Source of the DNA: Bacteroidales bacterium UBA5382
GTDB lineage: Bacteria; Bacteroidota; Bacteroidia; Bacteroidales; Dysgonomonadaceae
Direction: 5' to 3'
DNA length: 64,000 bases
Assembly (NCBI GenBank): GCA_002409745.1
Contig: DHOU01000037.1
Span: forward strand, 161,719-225,718
Position numbers and translations under genes: made by a program. The notes beneath the pieces were generated by a model, which was not told the origin of the DNA, did no database searches, and worked only from the letters and a program-made list of their open reading frames with translations. Within the stretch, counting starts at the first letter, position 1, and every line of letters begins with the position of its first letter. Below are positions 37,918 through 46,740 of the stretch, piece after piece.

Positions 37918-39696
37918 ATGAAGCAAGCCGTAATTTCTTTCTTTCTTACTCTATTTCTTTTCTCAATTGCATGCGGCGAGAAAGATAAAGTACAAATAGA
38001 GTCTATCAGGGGAATTAAAATTGATGAAAGCAGGGAGGCGACAGTAGGAGATACGATAAAACTGACAGTTGTCACTATCCCCGATGAAAATGTTAAAAAG
38101 TTTCAAGTGAAATGGGAAAGCTCTGATTCATCAATTGTTGATATCGATAAAGAAGACAGGATAATAGCTCTAAAAGAGGGGAGAGCGATTATTTATGTTT
38201 CTATTGTGGGGAAAAAAAACATCTCTTCGCAATGTAAGATAACAGTGAATTTAGATATGAATGCCCTCATTGAATTTGAAGATGACCTCTTTAAAAGTGC
38301 TGTTTTATTTGAAGCGGATAAAAACCAAGATGGAGAGGTCCAGCAATCGGAAGCATTGGCAATAAAAGACTTGCGAGTTGCGGGCCAAACGATTAAAAGT
38401 TTGAAAGGCATCGAACACTTTAAGAACTTAAAAGTTTTGGTTGCATCTTTAAACCGTATAAAAGAAGTAGACTTATCCAAAAACCACAAATTGAGAATTG
38501 TGGATTTGAATAACAATTTATTATCTACAATTCATGTAAGCGGATTAAAAGAACTGGAAGAATTGTATTGTCGGAGTAATCTGCTACAGGACCTTGATGT
38601 AACTCACAATCCTGTATTAAAGAAATTGGATTGCAGTATGAACTTGGGTGGAATTAATACGGATCATAACGGCATTCGCAAAATTGATGTAACTCAAAAT
38701 CCCGAGTTAGAATATTTGAATCTTTATTTTTTGAATATCTCTGAACTGGATGTAACAAAGAACCCTAAACTCAAATGGTTGGACTTTAGTCTTTCCGGTT
38801 ATGGAAATATGAGTGAATTCAGCCCTATTCAATCGATCGATCTCAGTCAAAATACAATGCTTGAGCATTTGGCCTGTGAAGGATGGAGTGATCCAGGTAA
38901 ATGTCTTCAAAGTCTTGATATAAGTTCCTGCCCTAATTTGACATTTTTAGCTTGTTATGGAAATACGATTAAATCTTTGGATATATCAAATAATAAAAAA
39001 TTGGAGCATCTCAATATTGCACACAATCCGATAGAAAAATTGGATGTGTCGAATAATGTGTTGTTGGAAATGATTTATTGTGAAAGATGTAATCTGAAAA
39101 AGCTCGATCTGTCTAAAAATGCGAATCTCACTTTCTTGAGATGTGCGTATAATGAAATAGATAAACTGGATTTTAGCAATACCGCCATCAGTTATGTAGA
39201 AGCGCACAATAATAAGATCAGTGAGGTCAATATGGGCACTAAAATATTTAATACGCTCGATGATAAAGGTAAACCCTATTTGTATTTGAAATTAAACGAC
39301 AATCAGATAAGCAGTCTTGATGTTCGTAAACAAGAAAATCTTGCCTGGCTGGAAATAAAAAACAACAATCTATCCGAATTGGATGTAAGCGGATGCACTA
39401 ATCTTGGAGGTCTTTTGTGCAGCAGTAATAATATTCATAAATTATTATTGGGCACACACTCCAGAATGTGGGAACTTCGTGTTGCGTATAATCAGTTAGT
39501 TGGTGAGTTGGATATTTCACATTTGAATAATTTATCGAAAGGTTCTTTTGAAGGTAATCCCGGATTAAAGGAGATAAAAATAAATAAAGCTCTTAATCCT
39601 GATTGTACATATTATTTATCAGATCATACGACAGGTTTTTCTGGAAGTTTGCCTTGTTATACCAAAGATGGTACGGCAAATTGGTCGTTGGAATGA
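37918..39696 (+). CDS. lipoprotein with BIG2, EF-hand-like loop and leucine-rich repeats
   Basis: The 592-residue lipoprotein has lipobox FSIAC (Cys19), a BIG2-like domain (about 25-110), one EF-hand/dockerin-like calcium loop DKNQDGEVQQSE (residues 134-145), and about 18 leucine-rich repeats of the BspA-like type with LDVTHNPVLKKLDCS-like units (about 150-560). It starts 12 bases after the DUF5074 gene. It is likely exposed on the surface. LRR lipoproteins in Bacteroidales often bind proteins; here the operon suggests a link to corrinoid uptake. The role is not established. Confidence 0.8.
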   Translation: MKQAVISFFLTLFLFSIACGEKDKVQIESIRGIKIDESREATVGDTIKLTVVTIPDENVKKFQVKWESSDSSIVDIDKEDRIIALKEGRAIIYVSIVGKKNISSQCKITVNLDMNALIEFEDDLFKSAVLFEADKNQDGEVQQSEALAIKDLRVAGQTIKSLKGIEHFKNLKVLVASLNRIKEVDLSKNHKLRIVDLNNNLLSTIHVSGLKELEELYCRSNLLQDLDVTHNPVLKKLDCSMNLGGINTDHNGIRKIDVTQNPELEYLNLYFLNISELDVTKNPKLKWLDFSLSGYGNMSEFSPIQSIDLSQNTMLEHLACEGWSDPGKCLQSLDISSCPNLTFLACYGNTIKSLDISNNKKLEHLNIAHNPIEKLDVSNNVLLEMIYCERCNLKKLDLSKNANLTFLRCAYNEIDKLDFSNTAISYVEAHNNKISEVNMGTKIFNTLDDKGKPYLYLKLNDNQISSLDVRKQENLAWLEIKNNNLSELDVSGCTNLGGLLCSSNNIHKLLLGTHSRMWELRVAYNQLVGELDISHLNNLSKGSFEGNPGLKEIKINKALNPDCTYYLSDHTTGFSGSLPCYTKDGTANWSLE

Positions 39697-39720
39697 TATA
39701 AGGATGTTGAAATTAATTTA

Positions 39721-40302
39721 ATGATGGCAAAAAATAAAATTATCCTTCGTTTCAGTGTCATTACGGTATTGATTCTTTTGGCGGCGTTGAGCCGCTTGAT
39801 ACCGCATCCGGCGAACTTCGCGCCGATCGGCGGTATGGCGCTCTTCGGAGCGGCCTATTACAGCAAGCGCTACTGGGCGTTTATCATTCCGATTGTAACC
39901 ATGTGGATCAGCGACTTGATCTTGAATAATGTGGTATATGGCGAATTCTTCGACGGCTTCGTATGGTTTTATGATGGGGCATGGTTTACGTATGGGGCCT
40001 TTGCTCTTATTGTACTGATGGGAACGTTTACGTTGAAGAAGGTGCGGATTCCCAATTTGCTATTCTCGGCATTGGGGGCGTCGGTGATTTTCTTCGTGGT
40101 TTCGAATTTCGGCGTATGGTTTTCGGGAACGATGTACCCGAAGGATTTCGGCGGGCTAATGGCTTGTTACACCGCCGGAGTACCGTTCTTTAAGAATACG
40201 GTACTTGGCGACTTGTTCTACACGGCGGTGCTATTCGGGGCGTTTGAAGTGAGCGCTTGGCGCTTTCCGCAGTTGCGGAGCCAGGATTCCGGAATTTCAT
40301 GA
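39721..40302 (+). CDS. DUF6580-like membrane protein, putative transport component
   Basis: The 193-residue protein has five or six membrane helices and an early segment SRLIPHPANFAPIGGMALFGAAYY, which I place in the DUF6580 group; these look like S-components of ECF transporters. A second ATG (39724) directly follows the first. It is 24 bases after the LRR gene and within the riboswitch-controlled locus, which suggests inner-membrane transport of a corrinoid, cobalt or precursor. The substrate is inferred from context. Confidence 0.68.
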   Translation: MMAKNKIILRFSVITVLILLAALSRLIPHPANFAPIGGMALFGAAYYSKRYWAFIIPIVTMWISDLILNNVVYGEFFDGFVWFYDGAWFTYGAFALIVLMGTFTLKKVRIPNLLFSALGASVIFFVVSNFGVWFSGTMYPKDFGGLMACYTAGVPFFKNTVLGDLFYTAVLFGAFEVSAWRFPQLRSQDSGIS

Positions 40303-40312
40303 TTTCAAAAAT

Positions 40313-40936
40313 ATGCCGGGAGAAGATAAGGGTAATAGAGGATATCAATTGCTTTATAGGGTCGCAAAAACGGAAGCGAAGGATTACATCCGGAATTATT
40401 GCGATGCGGAGCGTTTTATCGGATATTGCAGACAATGCCCGCGTTACAATACGTACTGGTCATGCCCGCCGTACGGGTTCGATGTGAAAGAATACCTTAC
40501 CCGGTATACGGATGTTATTCTTGTGGGTACACAACTCTTTCCCGATGCTGCCTTGCGTAGCGAATGTACCGATGCGAAACAGTCGACATGGATTACGTAC
40601 CGGCTCATCGGGGAAGTGCGGCGCACGCTCGACAAGGGTTTGCTGGAATGGGAGTCGGAATATGCGCCGGCCCGGGCGTTCTTCGCCGGGGGAATGTGTT
40701 ACCTGTGCCCTATGGAAGGCTGTGCGCGGGCAAGGGGATTGCCTTGCCGGCATCCCGATAAGGTGCGGCCTCCGCTGGAAGCTTTCGGGTTCGATATCGG
40801 AAAAACAACATCGCAGTTGCTGGGCGTCGAACTGCAATGGGGGCGCAAGGGGAGTTTACCTGAATATTTCACCCTGGTAAGCGCTCTCTTTACCAACTCT
40901 AAAGAGAGCGATATCATTCCTGAAACGCTTTATTAG
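40313..40936 (+). CDS. DUF2284 cysteine-rich putative metal-binding protein
   Basis: The 207-residue protein has two cysteine clusters: CRQCPRYNTYWSCPP (about residues 39-53) and CYLCPMEGCARARGLPCRHP (about 126-145), typical of DUF2284, which may bind a metal or an iron-sulfur cluster. No signal peptide. It starts 10 bases after the membrane protein stop, so it is the last gene of the B12 locus and is cytoplasmic. Function unknown. Confidence 0.8.
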   Translation: MPGEDKGNRGYQLLYRVAKTEAKDYIRNYCDAERFIGYCRQCPRYNTYWSCPPYGFDVKEYLTRYTDVILVGTQLFPDAALRSECTDAKQSTWITYRLIGEVRRTLDKGLLEWESEYAPARAFFAGGMCYLCPMEGCARARGLPCRHPDKVRPPLEAFGFDIGKTTSQLLGVELQWGRKGSLPEYFTLVSALFTNSKESDIIPETLY

Positions 40937-41096
40937 ATAATGCCTGCGGCGATAGAATCTTCGCCCGAAAATACTGGCGGCGGTAAAATATCCGCTTAGA
41001 TCATTTTGTCCGATGAAAGAAAAAAAGTTTTAAGATATATATTCTTCTAAAACTATTTGTTTAAATTTGCAGATTGTTGTAATCAAAAAAAATCAA

Positions 41097-42023
41097 ATGA
41101 AAAAATTACTCTTTCTGATACCTGCCCTTTTGTTGTTGGGATGTGGTAATGACCCGGAAGTTGAACCGGATGAAGTAGGTCCGTTGAAAATAGAAATCGA
41201 AGGAAAAGCCTATCACTTTTTCCCTGAGGCTGTCGAAGCCGGAGTAGACGAGAATAATATTTCCGTTTTTGTTCATTATGCTACAAAAAAAACAGATCCT
41301 GCTTTTCCAGTGGGGTATGGTGTTGGGTGGTCATTCAGCAATGGCCATTTTACCGAAGCCGTAATGAGCTATATTGAGGATGGGGAAAATTATGGCACCT
41401 ATGATTTTAATCCGGCCGAAACGTTTTCTATCAAAAATTACCGGTTTGATCCCGATACGCGAAAACTTTCGTTCGATTATGAAGGTAAACTGCATGGAAA
41501 ATCCCATGAATTAAAAACAAACTTGGGAAGTATAACAATTAAGGGAAGTATTGATCTGGACAATATTCCTCAGAAGTCGTTGCAATCGGATAAATCGTAC
41601 GCGACGTTTCATGCCGGAAATTTCAGTTTTTACGGTTGTAAAAGGATTATGGGGTCAACTTCTGAAGCTACTTCACATCATCTTTTCTCAAATGATGGAT
41701 ATCGCTTGATGTTTATCTTCGATCGCCCGTTTCCTCAATACGGGGCGACTTTGCCTCTAACGTATGAATTCGATGCACAATCGACAGGTAACAGGATTTC
41801 GTTTTTTCAGTTTACAGGAACACCCTATTCGTCGGATGTGAAGATTGTTATTAAACCGGAAGACTGGAAAGAGTATCCGTGCAGCGGATCGTTTACGATA
41901 GAAGAGATCACAGAAGATAGGATAAAAGGGACTTTCTCCATGGATATTCAAGACGGAGACAAGGTTATCCACAAGACGGAGGACGGCGAATTTTTATTCA
42001 GGAGCAAAAGTACATCTATGTAG
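41097..42023 (+). CDS. lipoprotein of unknown function
   Basis: ATG 41097 gives a 308-residue lipoprotein with a clear signal, MKKLLFLIPALLLLGC; the upstream part of the frame has no such feature. The mature part is mostly beta, with a segment IEIEGKAYHFFPEAVEAGVDENNISV and later repeats of short strands ending GEFLFRSKS. I do not recognise a domain. It is 160 bases after the B12 locus and is probably transcribed separately. Confidence 0.7.
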   Translation: MKKLLFLIPALLLLGCGNDPEVEPDEVGPLKIEIEGKAYHFFPEAVEAGVDENNISVFVHYATKKTDPAFPVGYGVGWSFSNGHFTEAVMSYIEDGENYGTYDFNPAETFSIKNYRFDPDTRKLSFDYEGKLHGKSHELKTNLGSITIKGSIDLDNIPQKSLQSDKSYATFHAGNFSFYGCKRIMGSTSEATSHHLFSNDGYRLMFIFDRPFPQYGATLPLTYEFDAQSTGNRISFFQFTGTPYSSDVKIVIKPEDWKEYPCSGSFTIEEITEDRIKGTFSMDIQDGDKVIHKTEDGEFLFRSKSTSM

Positions 42024-42117
42024 AATATTTCCTGTTAGAGTGAATTTCCGGATTGGTGTTATACATGACGGGCACCGGTAAAGAGACTTGTATGCGAGGG
42101 GCGTTTAGACGGTTTTT

Positions 42118-42149
42118 TTTGCCGTACTCATCCGTTTGCACTATCTTTG
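42118..42149 (+). promoter_or_regulatory. Bacteroides-type promoter for the DUF486 gene
   Basis: TTTG (42118-42121), 20 bases, TATCTTTG (42142-42149) matches the consensus. Transcription would start about 20 bases before ATG 42174. Confidence 0.75.
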
Positions 42150-42173
42150 CACGCAATTATCAAATAATTATAT

Positions 42174-42548
42174 ATGATTCAGAAAGCTATCGTAACGATC
42201 GTATTTTTAGTCGTTTCCAATACGTTTATGACGTTTGCCTGGTACGGGCATCTGAAATTTCAACAAATGGATTGGTTCAAAAATATCGGTTTATTGGGTA
42301 TCATTTTCATCAGTTGGGGAATCGCTTTTTTCGAGTATATCTTTCAGGTGCCGGCAAACCGTATCGGCTTCAACGGTAACGGCGGACCGTTTAACTTATG
42401 GCAACTGAAGGTGATTCAGGAGGTCATTACGCTGACGGTATTTACATTCTTCTCCGTCTTCTTTTTCAAAAACGAGGCGCTGCGGATAAATCATTTAATC
42501 GGATTTGTGTTTTTGATCCTTGCGGTGTATTTTATTTTTAAGAAGTGA
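42174..42548 (+). CDS. DMT family protein (DUF486)
   Basis: The 124-residue protein has four membrane helices and the DUF486 pattern: SNTFMTFAWYGHLKF, then FISWGIAFFEYIFQVPANRIG, then NHLIGFVFLILAVYFIF. It is an inner membrane protein of unknown substrate, similar in size to small multidrug resistance-type transporters. Single gene with its own promoter. Confidence 0.88.
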   Translation: MIQKAIVTIVFLVVSNTFMTFAWYGHLKFQQMDWFKNIGLLGIIFISWGIAFFEYIFQVPANRIGFNGNGGPFNLWQLKVIQEVITLTVFTFFSVFFFKNEALRINHLIGFVFLILAVYFIFKK

Positions 42549-42657
42549 TCTTTCCCGATAATGTTGCTCCATAACGATAGTCTATATTTTACAGATAATA
42601 CCTGCTTTGCTGGCGATCAGAGCCTTTAGCCTGTTTGCTAAATAAAGATTTAGATTG

Positions 42658-42689
42658 TTTGAACATCTCATTTTTTTTGAATACATTTG
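42658..42689 (+). promoter_or_regulatory. promoter of the hicAB module; transcript probably leaderless
   Basis: TTTG (42658-42661), 20 bases, TACATTTG (42682-42689) is a near-perfect promoter. It ends only four bases before hicA ATG 42694, so transcription should begin at or next to the start codon. Confidence 0.72.
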
Positions 42690-42693
42690 CGGC

Positions 42694-42963
42694 ATGAGCG
42701 GAAAAGAGAAAATATTAAACAGATTTTTCAGCTATCCGACAGATTTCTCTTTCGATGAAGCGGTTGCATTATTGAAACTAATGGGTTTTAATGAAGTGAA
42801 AACGGGAAAGACAAGCGGTTCGCGGGTAAGGTTCCGCAATGATTCTTTGGGTAAAGAATTTAGAATGCATAAGCCTCATCCTGAAAAAATATTAAAGCGA
42901 TATCAGTTACATGATATCAAAACACTTTTGCAGGAGTGTCATTTAATGGATGATGAAATGTGA
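42694..42963 (+). CDS. hicA: HicA family mRNA interferase toxin
   Basis: The 89-residue protein has the HicA/YcfA fold: LLKLMGFNEVKTGKTSGSRVRF-type strand-turn-strand, then the catalytic His region FRMHKPHPEKILKRYQL and a final helix. It cuts mRNA unless bound by HicB. The ATG at 42694 is chosen because the promoter box overlaps any upstream start. It precedes hicB by 21 bases, the usual order. Confidence 0.88.
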   Translation: MSGKEKILNRFFSYPTDFSFDEAVALLKLMGFNEVKTGKTSGSRVRFRNDSLGKEFRMHKPHPEKILKRYQLHDIKTLLQECHLMDDEM

Positions 42964-42984
42964 AATCGAAAATAAAATAATCGT

Positions 42985-43329
42985 ATGAAAGCAATAAATA
43001 TCGATACATTAGAATATAAAGGATACACAGGGACGGTTGAGTTTAGCGTTCCCGACAGATGTTTCCATGGACGCGTATTGGGTATCAGTCATTTATTTAC
43101 CTTTGAGGGGAATACTATTGAAGAATTAGAGGAAGATTTTAGAAGATGTATAGATGATTATCTATATGATTGCGAACAAGAAAACAGTAAACCTCAAGAA
43201 CCGTTCAGCGGTACACTCAATATCCGCATCGGTGCGGAATTACATAAAAACATTGTCATACAGGCAAGAAAAAAGGGGGAAACATTGAATAGTTTCATAA
43301 AAGAGACGTTGCAAAAGGCTATATGCTGA
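42985..43329 (+). CDS. hicB: HicB family antitoxin
   Basis: The 114-residue protein has the HicB partial RNase-H-like domain (YKGYTGTVEFSVPDRCFHGRVLGI, then TFEGNTIEELEEDFRRCIDDYL) and a C-terminal ribbon-helix-helix DNA-binding segment (SGTLNIRIGAELHKNIVIQA, then LNSFIKETL). It neutralises HicA and probably represses the operon. Both genes are intact. Confidence 0.9.
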   Translation: MKAINIDTLEYKGYTGTVEFSVPDRCFHGRVLGISHLFTFEGNTIEELEEDFRRCIDDYLYDCEQENSKPQEPFSGTLNIRIGAELHKNIVIQARKKGETLNSFIKETLQKAIC

Positions 43330-43381
43330 CAGCAAAAAAGTGATTTGCCTTATCTTTGCGTTTCCGAAAAAAAGGAAGAAC

Positions 43382-44507
43382 ATGCTGACGAATATCTGCA
43401 ATAAAGAGCCCGAAGGACTTTTTGCTACCCCTATCGTACAATAAACGGCTTTTTGGTCGGATGTGAAAACCCGCCTGGGAGCCGATACGATCGCCATTAA
43501 TTTCAAATCACGCAAAGAAAATTTGTTTCATCAGCCCCCAAACCGCGAAGTCGTTGTGGCGTATGTGTTGGTAGTTATACAACCGATAGGACGCGATCAC
43601 TGCGTGGCGTATGTCCCTTACGGGCCGGAGATGGAGAATCCGATGAAGAGTTTCAGGGGATGTTCTTGGAGGAACTGTCCGAATCGCTCCGTTCGTTTTT
43701 ACCGAAAAATTGCCTCCTTATCCGGTACGATTTGTGTTGGCAATCGTATTAGGCGAAAGAAACGGAACATTTCGACGAAAACGGCATCTGGAAAGGACAT
43801 CCCGATATATCGGCTCAGGAATTGCGTTTTAATTTTAACACGGAGAACTGGAAATTCAAGAAGGCGGGCTCGAACATCCTTCCGGCGCATACGATCGATC
43901 TCGATCTCAGCCCCGACGCCGATATATTGCTTCAGCGCATGAAGCCTAAAACGCCCTATAATATCAAGTTGGCTGCCTGTAAGGGCGTTTCCGTAACCTC
44001 GAAGGGCATGGAGGGAATGGACACACGGTATGAATTATATACGGAAACGGCCCTCCGGAACCGTATCCTTAACGAGATGAAGTATTCCGAAGCGGTACTT
44101 GCGGCCAAGGCACAAGATAGGCGTTCGCCGGCCGATGTGCGTTTGCTCATCGTTTCTTACGGCGATATGCCCCTGGCAGCCATGTTTCTGGCCATTACCG
44201 GGTCGCGCGGGTCTTCCTTGTATGGCGCGCTTCGTCTTCGTCGCATCGTAACCTGATGCCGGCGTGTGCGTTGCAATGGGAAGTCCTCAAAGCCTCGAAA
44301 GCCGCCGGATGTACGCAATACGACCTGTTCGGAATCTCTCCCGTACCCGATCCGTCGCACCCCTTGTTCGGATTGTATAAGTTCAAATCGGGTTTCGGCG
44401 GAGACATTTATCACAGCCTCGGATGTTGGGACTACCCCCTCGATGAAAAACAATATGCTCTGTTCCGAGCTTCCGAAATGAACGCGCAGGGATATCACCT
44501 AAATTGA
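43382..44507 (+). pseudogene. decayed FemABX-type peptidoglycan/lipid II aminoacyltransferase
   Basis: Fragments in three frames line up as one gene. The first frame starts at ATG 43382 and meets TAA at 43442 (from CAA). After a frameshift near 43650 a second frame has FLEELSESLRSFLPKN and a TAG near 43750. The part from 43822 has DLDLSPDADILLQRMKPKTPYNIKLA, and a further shift near 44240 leads to HRNLMPACALQWEVLKASK, CTQYDLFGISPVPDPSHPLFG, which is the FemX C-terminal domain. A TATCTTTG box (43351-43358) remains. The intact protein would add amino acids to the peptidoglycan bridge or transfer to lipid II; this copy is inactive. Confidence 0.85.
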
Positions 44508-44657
44508 AAGTATATGCAAATAGAACGAGTGAACGTAATAGATGAAAAGGAATAACCGTAAAATCGGTTTCGGACAGCGTGAAACCAACCTCTACCGGTA
44601 TTATTCGGGAGAAGGTCAAAGGGGAGGATGCTTTCCCGGAAAGTTTTTGTCCTGCCC

Positions 44658-44737
44658 CTTGTCCCTTAGTCCCTTAGTCCCTCCGTCCCTCCATCCCTCC
44701 GTCCCTCCGTCCCTTAGTCTCTCTATCTCCCAGTCCC
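44658..44737 (-). repeat. ten-copy octamer array flush with a stop codon
   Basis: Ten 8-bp units (TTAGTCCC, TCCGTCCC, TCCATCCC and relatives) run without a break from 44658 to 44737. The next three bases are the stop codon of the minus-strand gene 44738-45424. The upstream neighbour is the femX pseudogene. The remainder of 44508-44657 shows no gene. Confidence 0.8.
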
Positions 44738-45424
44738 TTATTTCTTATCCTGCTCATCTTTGTTGTCCGGTTTTCCGCCCCGGATGTTGATGATGCTGCG
44801 TGCATTCCGGTATTCGCCGTAGAACGTCGGGTCGGATGCGCGGAACGGGAGCATCAGTATATCGATTTCGTTATGAAGCAATTCCATTCCTTCTTTTATT
44901 TTTGCTTTCAAGTTGGATGTGGCTTGTTTTCGCTGAGCGATGAGTGTTTCCCTGTCGGGATAATGCTTTGGAAACGATTCGGCAGCTTCTCCCAATGCGG
45001 TGATCTCGTCGGCGGTCGTCTTGAAAGGCCCTAAAGCTTCGGCCAAGGGATTCGCCGCAGTGTAAATCGCTTTGGCCGTTACCGGCAAGTCGCTTTCGCG
45101 AATAGACTTCACTTCCGATAATGTCCGGTCGGATAACGATGCCAACTTGACGTCCTTTTGGGCGACGGCATAGGCATGCAAAGCATCACTAACCTTGATG
45201 GTGCGATTTTCCAAGTCTGCTTTTTTTAGTTGTTTCAACTTGGTTAATCCTTTTATATCGACTGCTTGCTCCTGCTGGTATTGACCGATATTGGTGTTGA
45301 TACCTGTCAATTTTACATGCGCCTGCTGCAATGCCGGCATGTCGGCAATTTTTGTTACATTGACTGTCAGCAGGTTTTCAACAGTATGCAAGGTATTGGA
45401 ATGATTTATTTGATCACGTGTCAT
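44738..45424 (-). CDS. hypothetical helical protein, paralogue of the left-edge gene
   Basis: ATG 45424 gives 228 residues, almost all helical and charged, with a C-terminal FYGEYRNARSIINIRG and a Lys/Asp-rich tail. The C-terminus resembles that of the partial protein at 2-307 (FEAEYKNARK, then a lysine-rich end). No known domain is recognised; similar proteins occur in Bacteroidota with unknown roles. The same frame is open upstream through the minisatellite to 45748, but that part would be low-complexity Arg/Ser/His-rich repeats, so I prefer the internal start. Confidence 0.68.
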   Translation of the reverse strand: MTRDQINHSNTLHTVENLLTVNVTKIADMPALQQAHVKLTGINTNIGQYQQEQAVDIKGLTKLKQLKKADLENRTIKVSDALHAYAVAQKDVKLASLSDRTLSEVKSIRESDLPVTAKAIYTAANPLAEALGPFKTTADEITALGEAAESFPKHYPDRETLIAQRKQATSNLKAKIKEGMELLHNEIDILMLPFRASDPTFYGEYRNARSIINIRGGKPDNKDEQDKK

Positions 45425-45507
45425 AGTTGTCTGTTTTTTATTTAAAAACGTTTTAGGATGAATTATAATTCTGTTATGAATCCGGATAACGATTATTTGT
45501 CGGTCCG

Positions 45508-45780
45508 GAGATGCCGTTGTGGCACTCAGAGATACCATTTGATGATCCCGAGATGCCGTCCGGTGACTCAGAGATGTCATCCGGTGACTCAGAGATGTCA
45601 TTTGATGACCCGGAGATGCCATTTGACGACCCGGAGATGCCATTGTGGCAGTCGGAGATACCATTTGATGACTCCGAGATACCGTCCAATGACCCCGAGA
45701 TGTCATCCGGAGACTCGGAGATACCGTTTGACGACTCCGAGATGCCATTATGGCAGTCGGAGATCATGTCGGAACGCTCG
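45508..45780. repeat. 21-bp minisatellite, 13 full units
   Basis: Thirteen units of exactly 21 bases begin at 45508, 45529, 45550 and so on, each starting GAGAT; a diverged fourteenth follows at 45781. The cores fall into a few types (TTGTGGCA, TTTGATGA, TCCGGTGA, TCCAATGA) that recur in mixed order. No stop codon occurs in a plus frame (heptapeptides EMPFDDP, EMSSGDS, EMPLWQS) or in minus frames (NGISESS and similar). It lies upstream of the 44738-45424 gene. No ribosome-binding site supports translation from either strand. Confidence 0.85.
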
Positions 45781-46500
45781 GAGATGGTCTGTGATGATGG
45801 AGATTTGCCGCCGTATGATGGGCTGCGACGCCAGCATCGGTTAAAACCGGCGGCGATGTATGGGCCATTTAATAGGTGTAAAGAATAGTTTCATATCCTA
45901 CAATAATTAAGTTTATTGATTTACGGTGTGTCGTATATGAAACGGCAGGCATCGATGTTTAACGGGGCAAATATAGCTGTTTTAGATTATATAAAAAACA
46001 AATTCGTGTTAATTTTTTTATAGGATTATCCGTAATGTGTCAGAAGCCTTTTTTATCTTTCCCCGGCTACCCCCTCGTCCTTCCGATACTCCCCCGGTTC
46101 CATCCTCGAATCCTTCCCCGACAGGAAGGGAAGGATGGACGGCCGCGGATAATACATAGCCCGCCGTTCTTTCTTTTTTTTGGAAATTTAGATAGAGGCT
46201 GAGGCGAGGAACGGGCGGCAAATGCGATCTTCAAGATGACGGAAGAAGTCGGATGTCGGACAATTTTTTATATTATACGGTTTGATAAATAAATTCAATA
46301 GATAATTTTTTTATCTATCATGAAAAATAATTAACTGATAAATAAATGAATATGAAAAATAGTGGAAAACTTTTTTATTTTTACATGTTATAAAGTTGAT
46401 TTTTATTGAAAACATTTTACTATGTTTGTCGTTGTAATATCTCGCAAGATTTGAAAAGATATTCCGTACCGACAGGACGACAAAATAAAATAGTATACAA
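45781..46500. other. non-coding stretch upstream of nrdH
   Basis: No convincing gene is seen. The left part is a decayed end of the minisatellite. A TCCTTCCC/GGGAAGGA hairpin is at 46111-46135. From 46260 the sequence is very AT-rich. TATGTTTG at 46421-46428, with TTG 22 bases before it (46396-46398), is a possible nrdH promoter; the rest shows nothing that I can name. Confidence 0.6.
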
Positions 46501-46740
46501 ATGAAAAAAGTAGTGAAGTTTGAAAAAGACGATTGCAATCCCTGCGTAATGGTTTCGCAATTTCTGGAAAAGAAGCACGTGGCCTTCGAAGCCGTCAATC
46601 CTTTCAACCGCCCCGAATTGGCGATGAAGTATAAGATACGCGCCGTGCCTACGACGTTGTTGGTGGAAGAAGATGTTGAATTGGAACGCGTGGTGGGATA
46701 CGATCCGGATAAATTGAATACGTTAGTTGCCCAATTATGA
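46501..46740 (+). CDS. nrdH: thioredoxin-family redox protein of class Ib ribonucleotide reductase
   Basis: The 79-residue protein has the redox motif CNPC (Cys12, Cys15) and the cis-Pro loop VPTTLL (about residues 48-53), in a glutaredoxin/thioredoxin fold. It would reduce NrdE. NrdH proteins usually have CxQC; CNPC differs but the operon context supports the assignment. The stop overlaps the nrdI start (ATGA). Confidence 0.85.
   Translation: MKKVVKFEKDDCNPCVMVSQFLEKKHVAFEAVNPFNRPELAMKYKIRAVPTTLLVEEDVELERVVGYDPDKLNTLVAQL

Noticed and set aside
45474..45888. Repeat-peptide ORFs on both strands of the minisatellite as coding genes
   Set aside because: A 21-bp period keeps several frames open by itself; no ribosome-binding site, promoter or domain supports translation, so I list the DNA repeat only.
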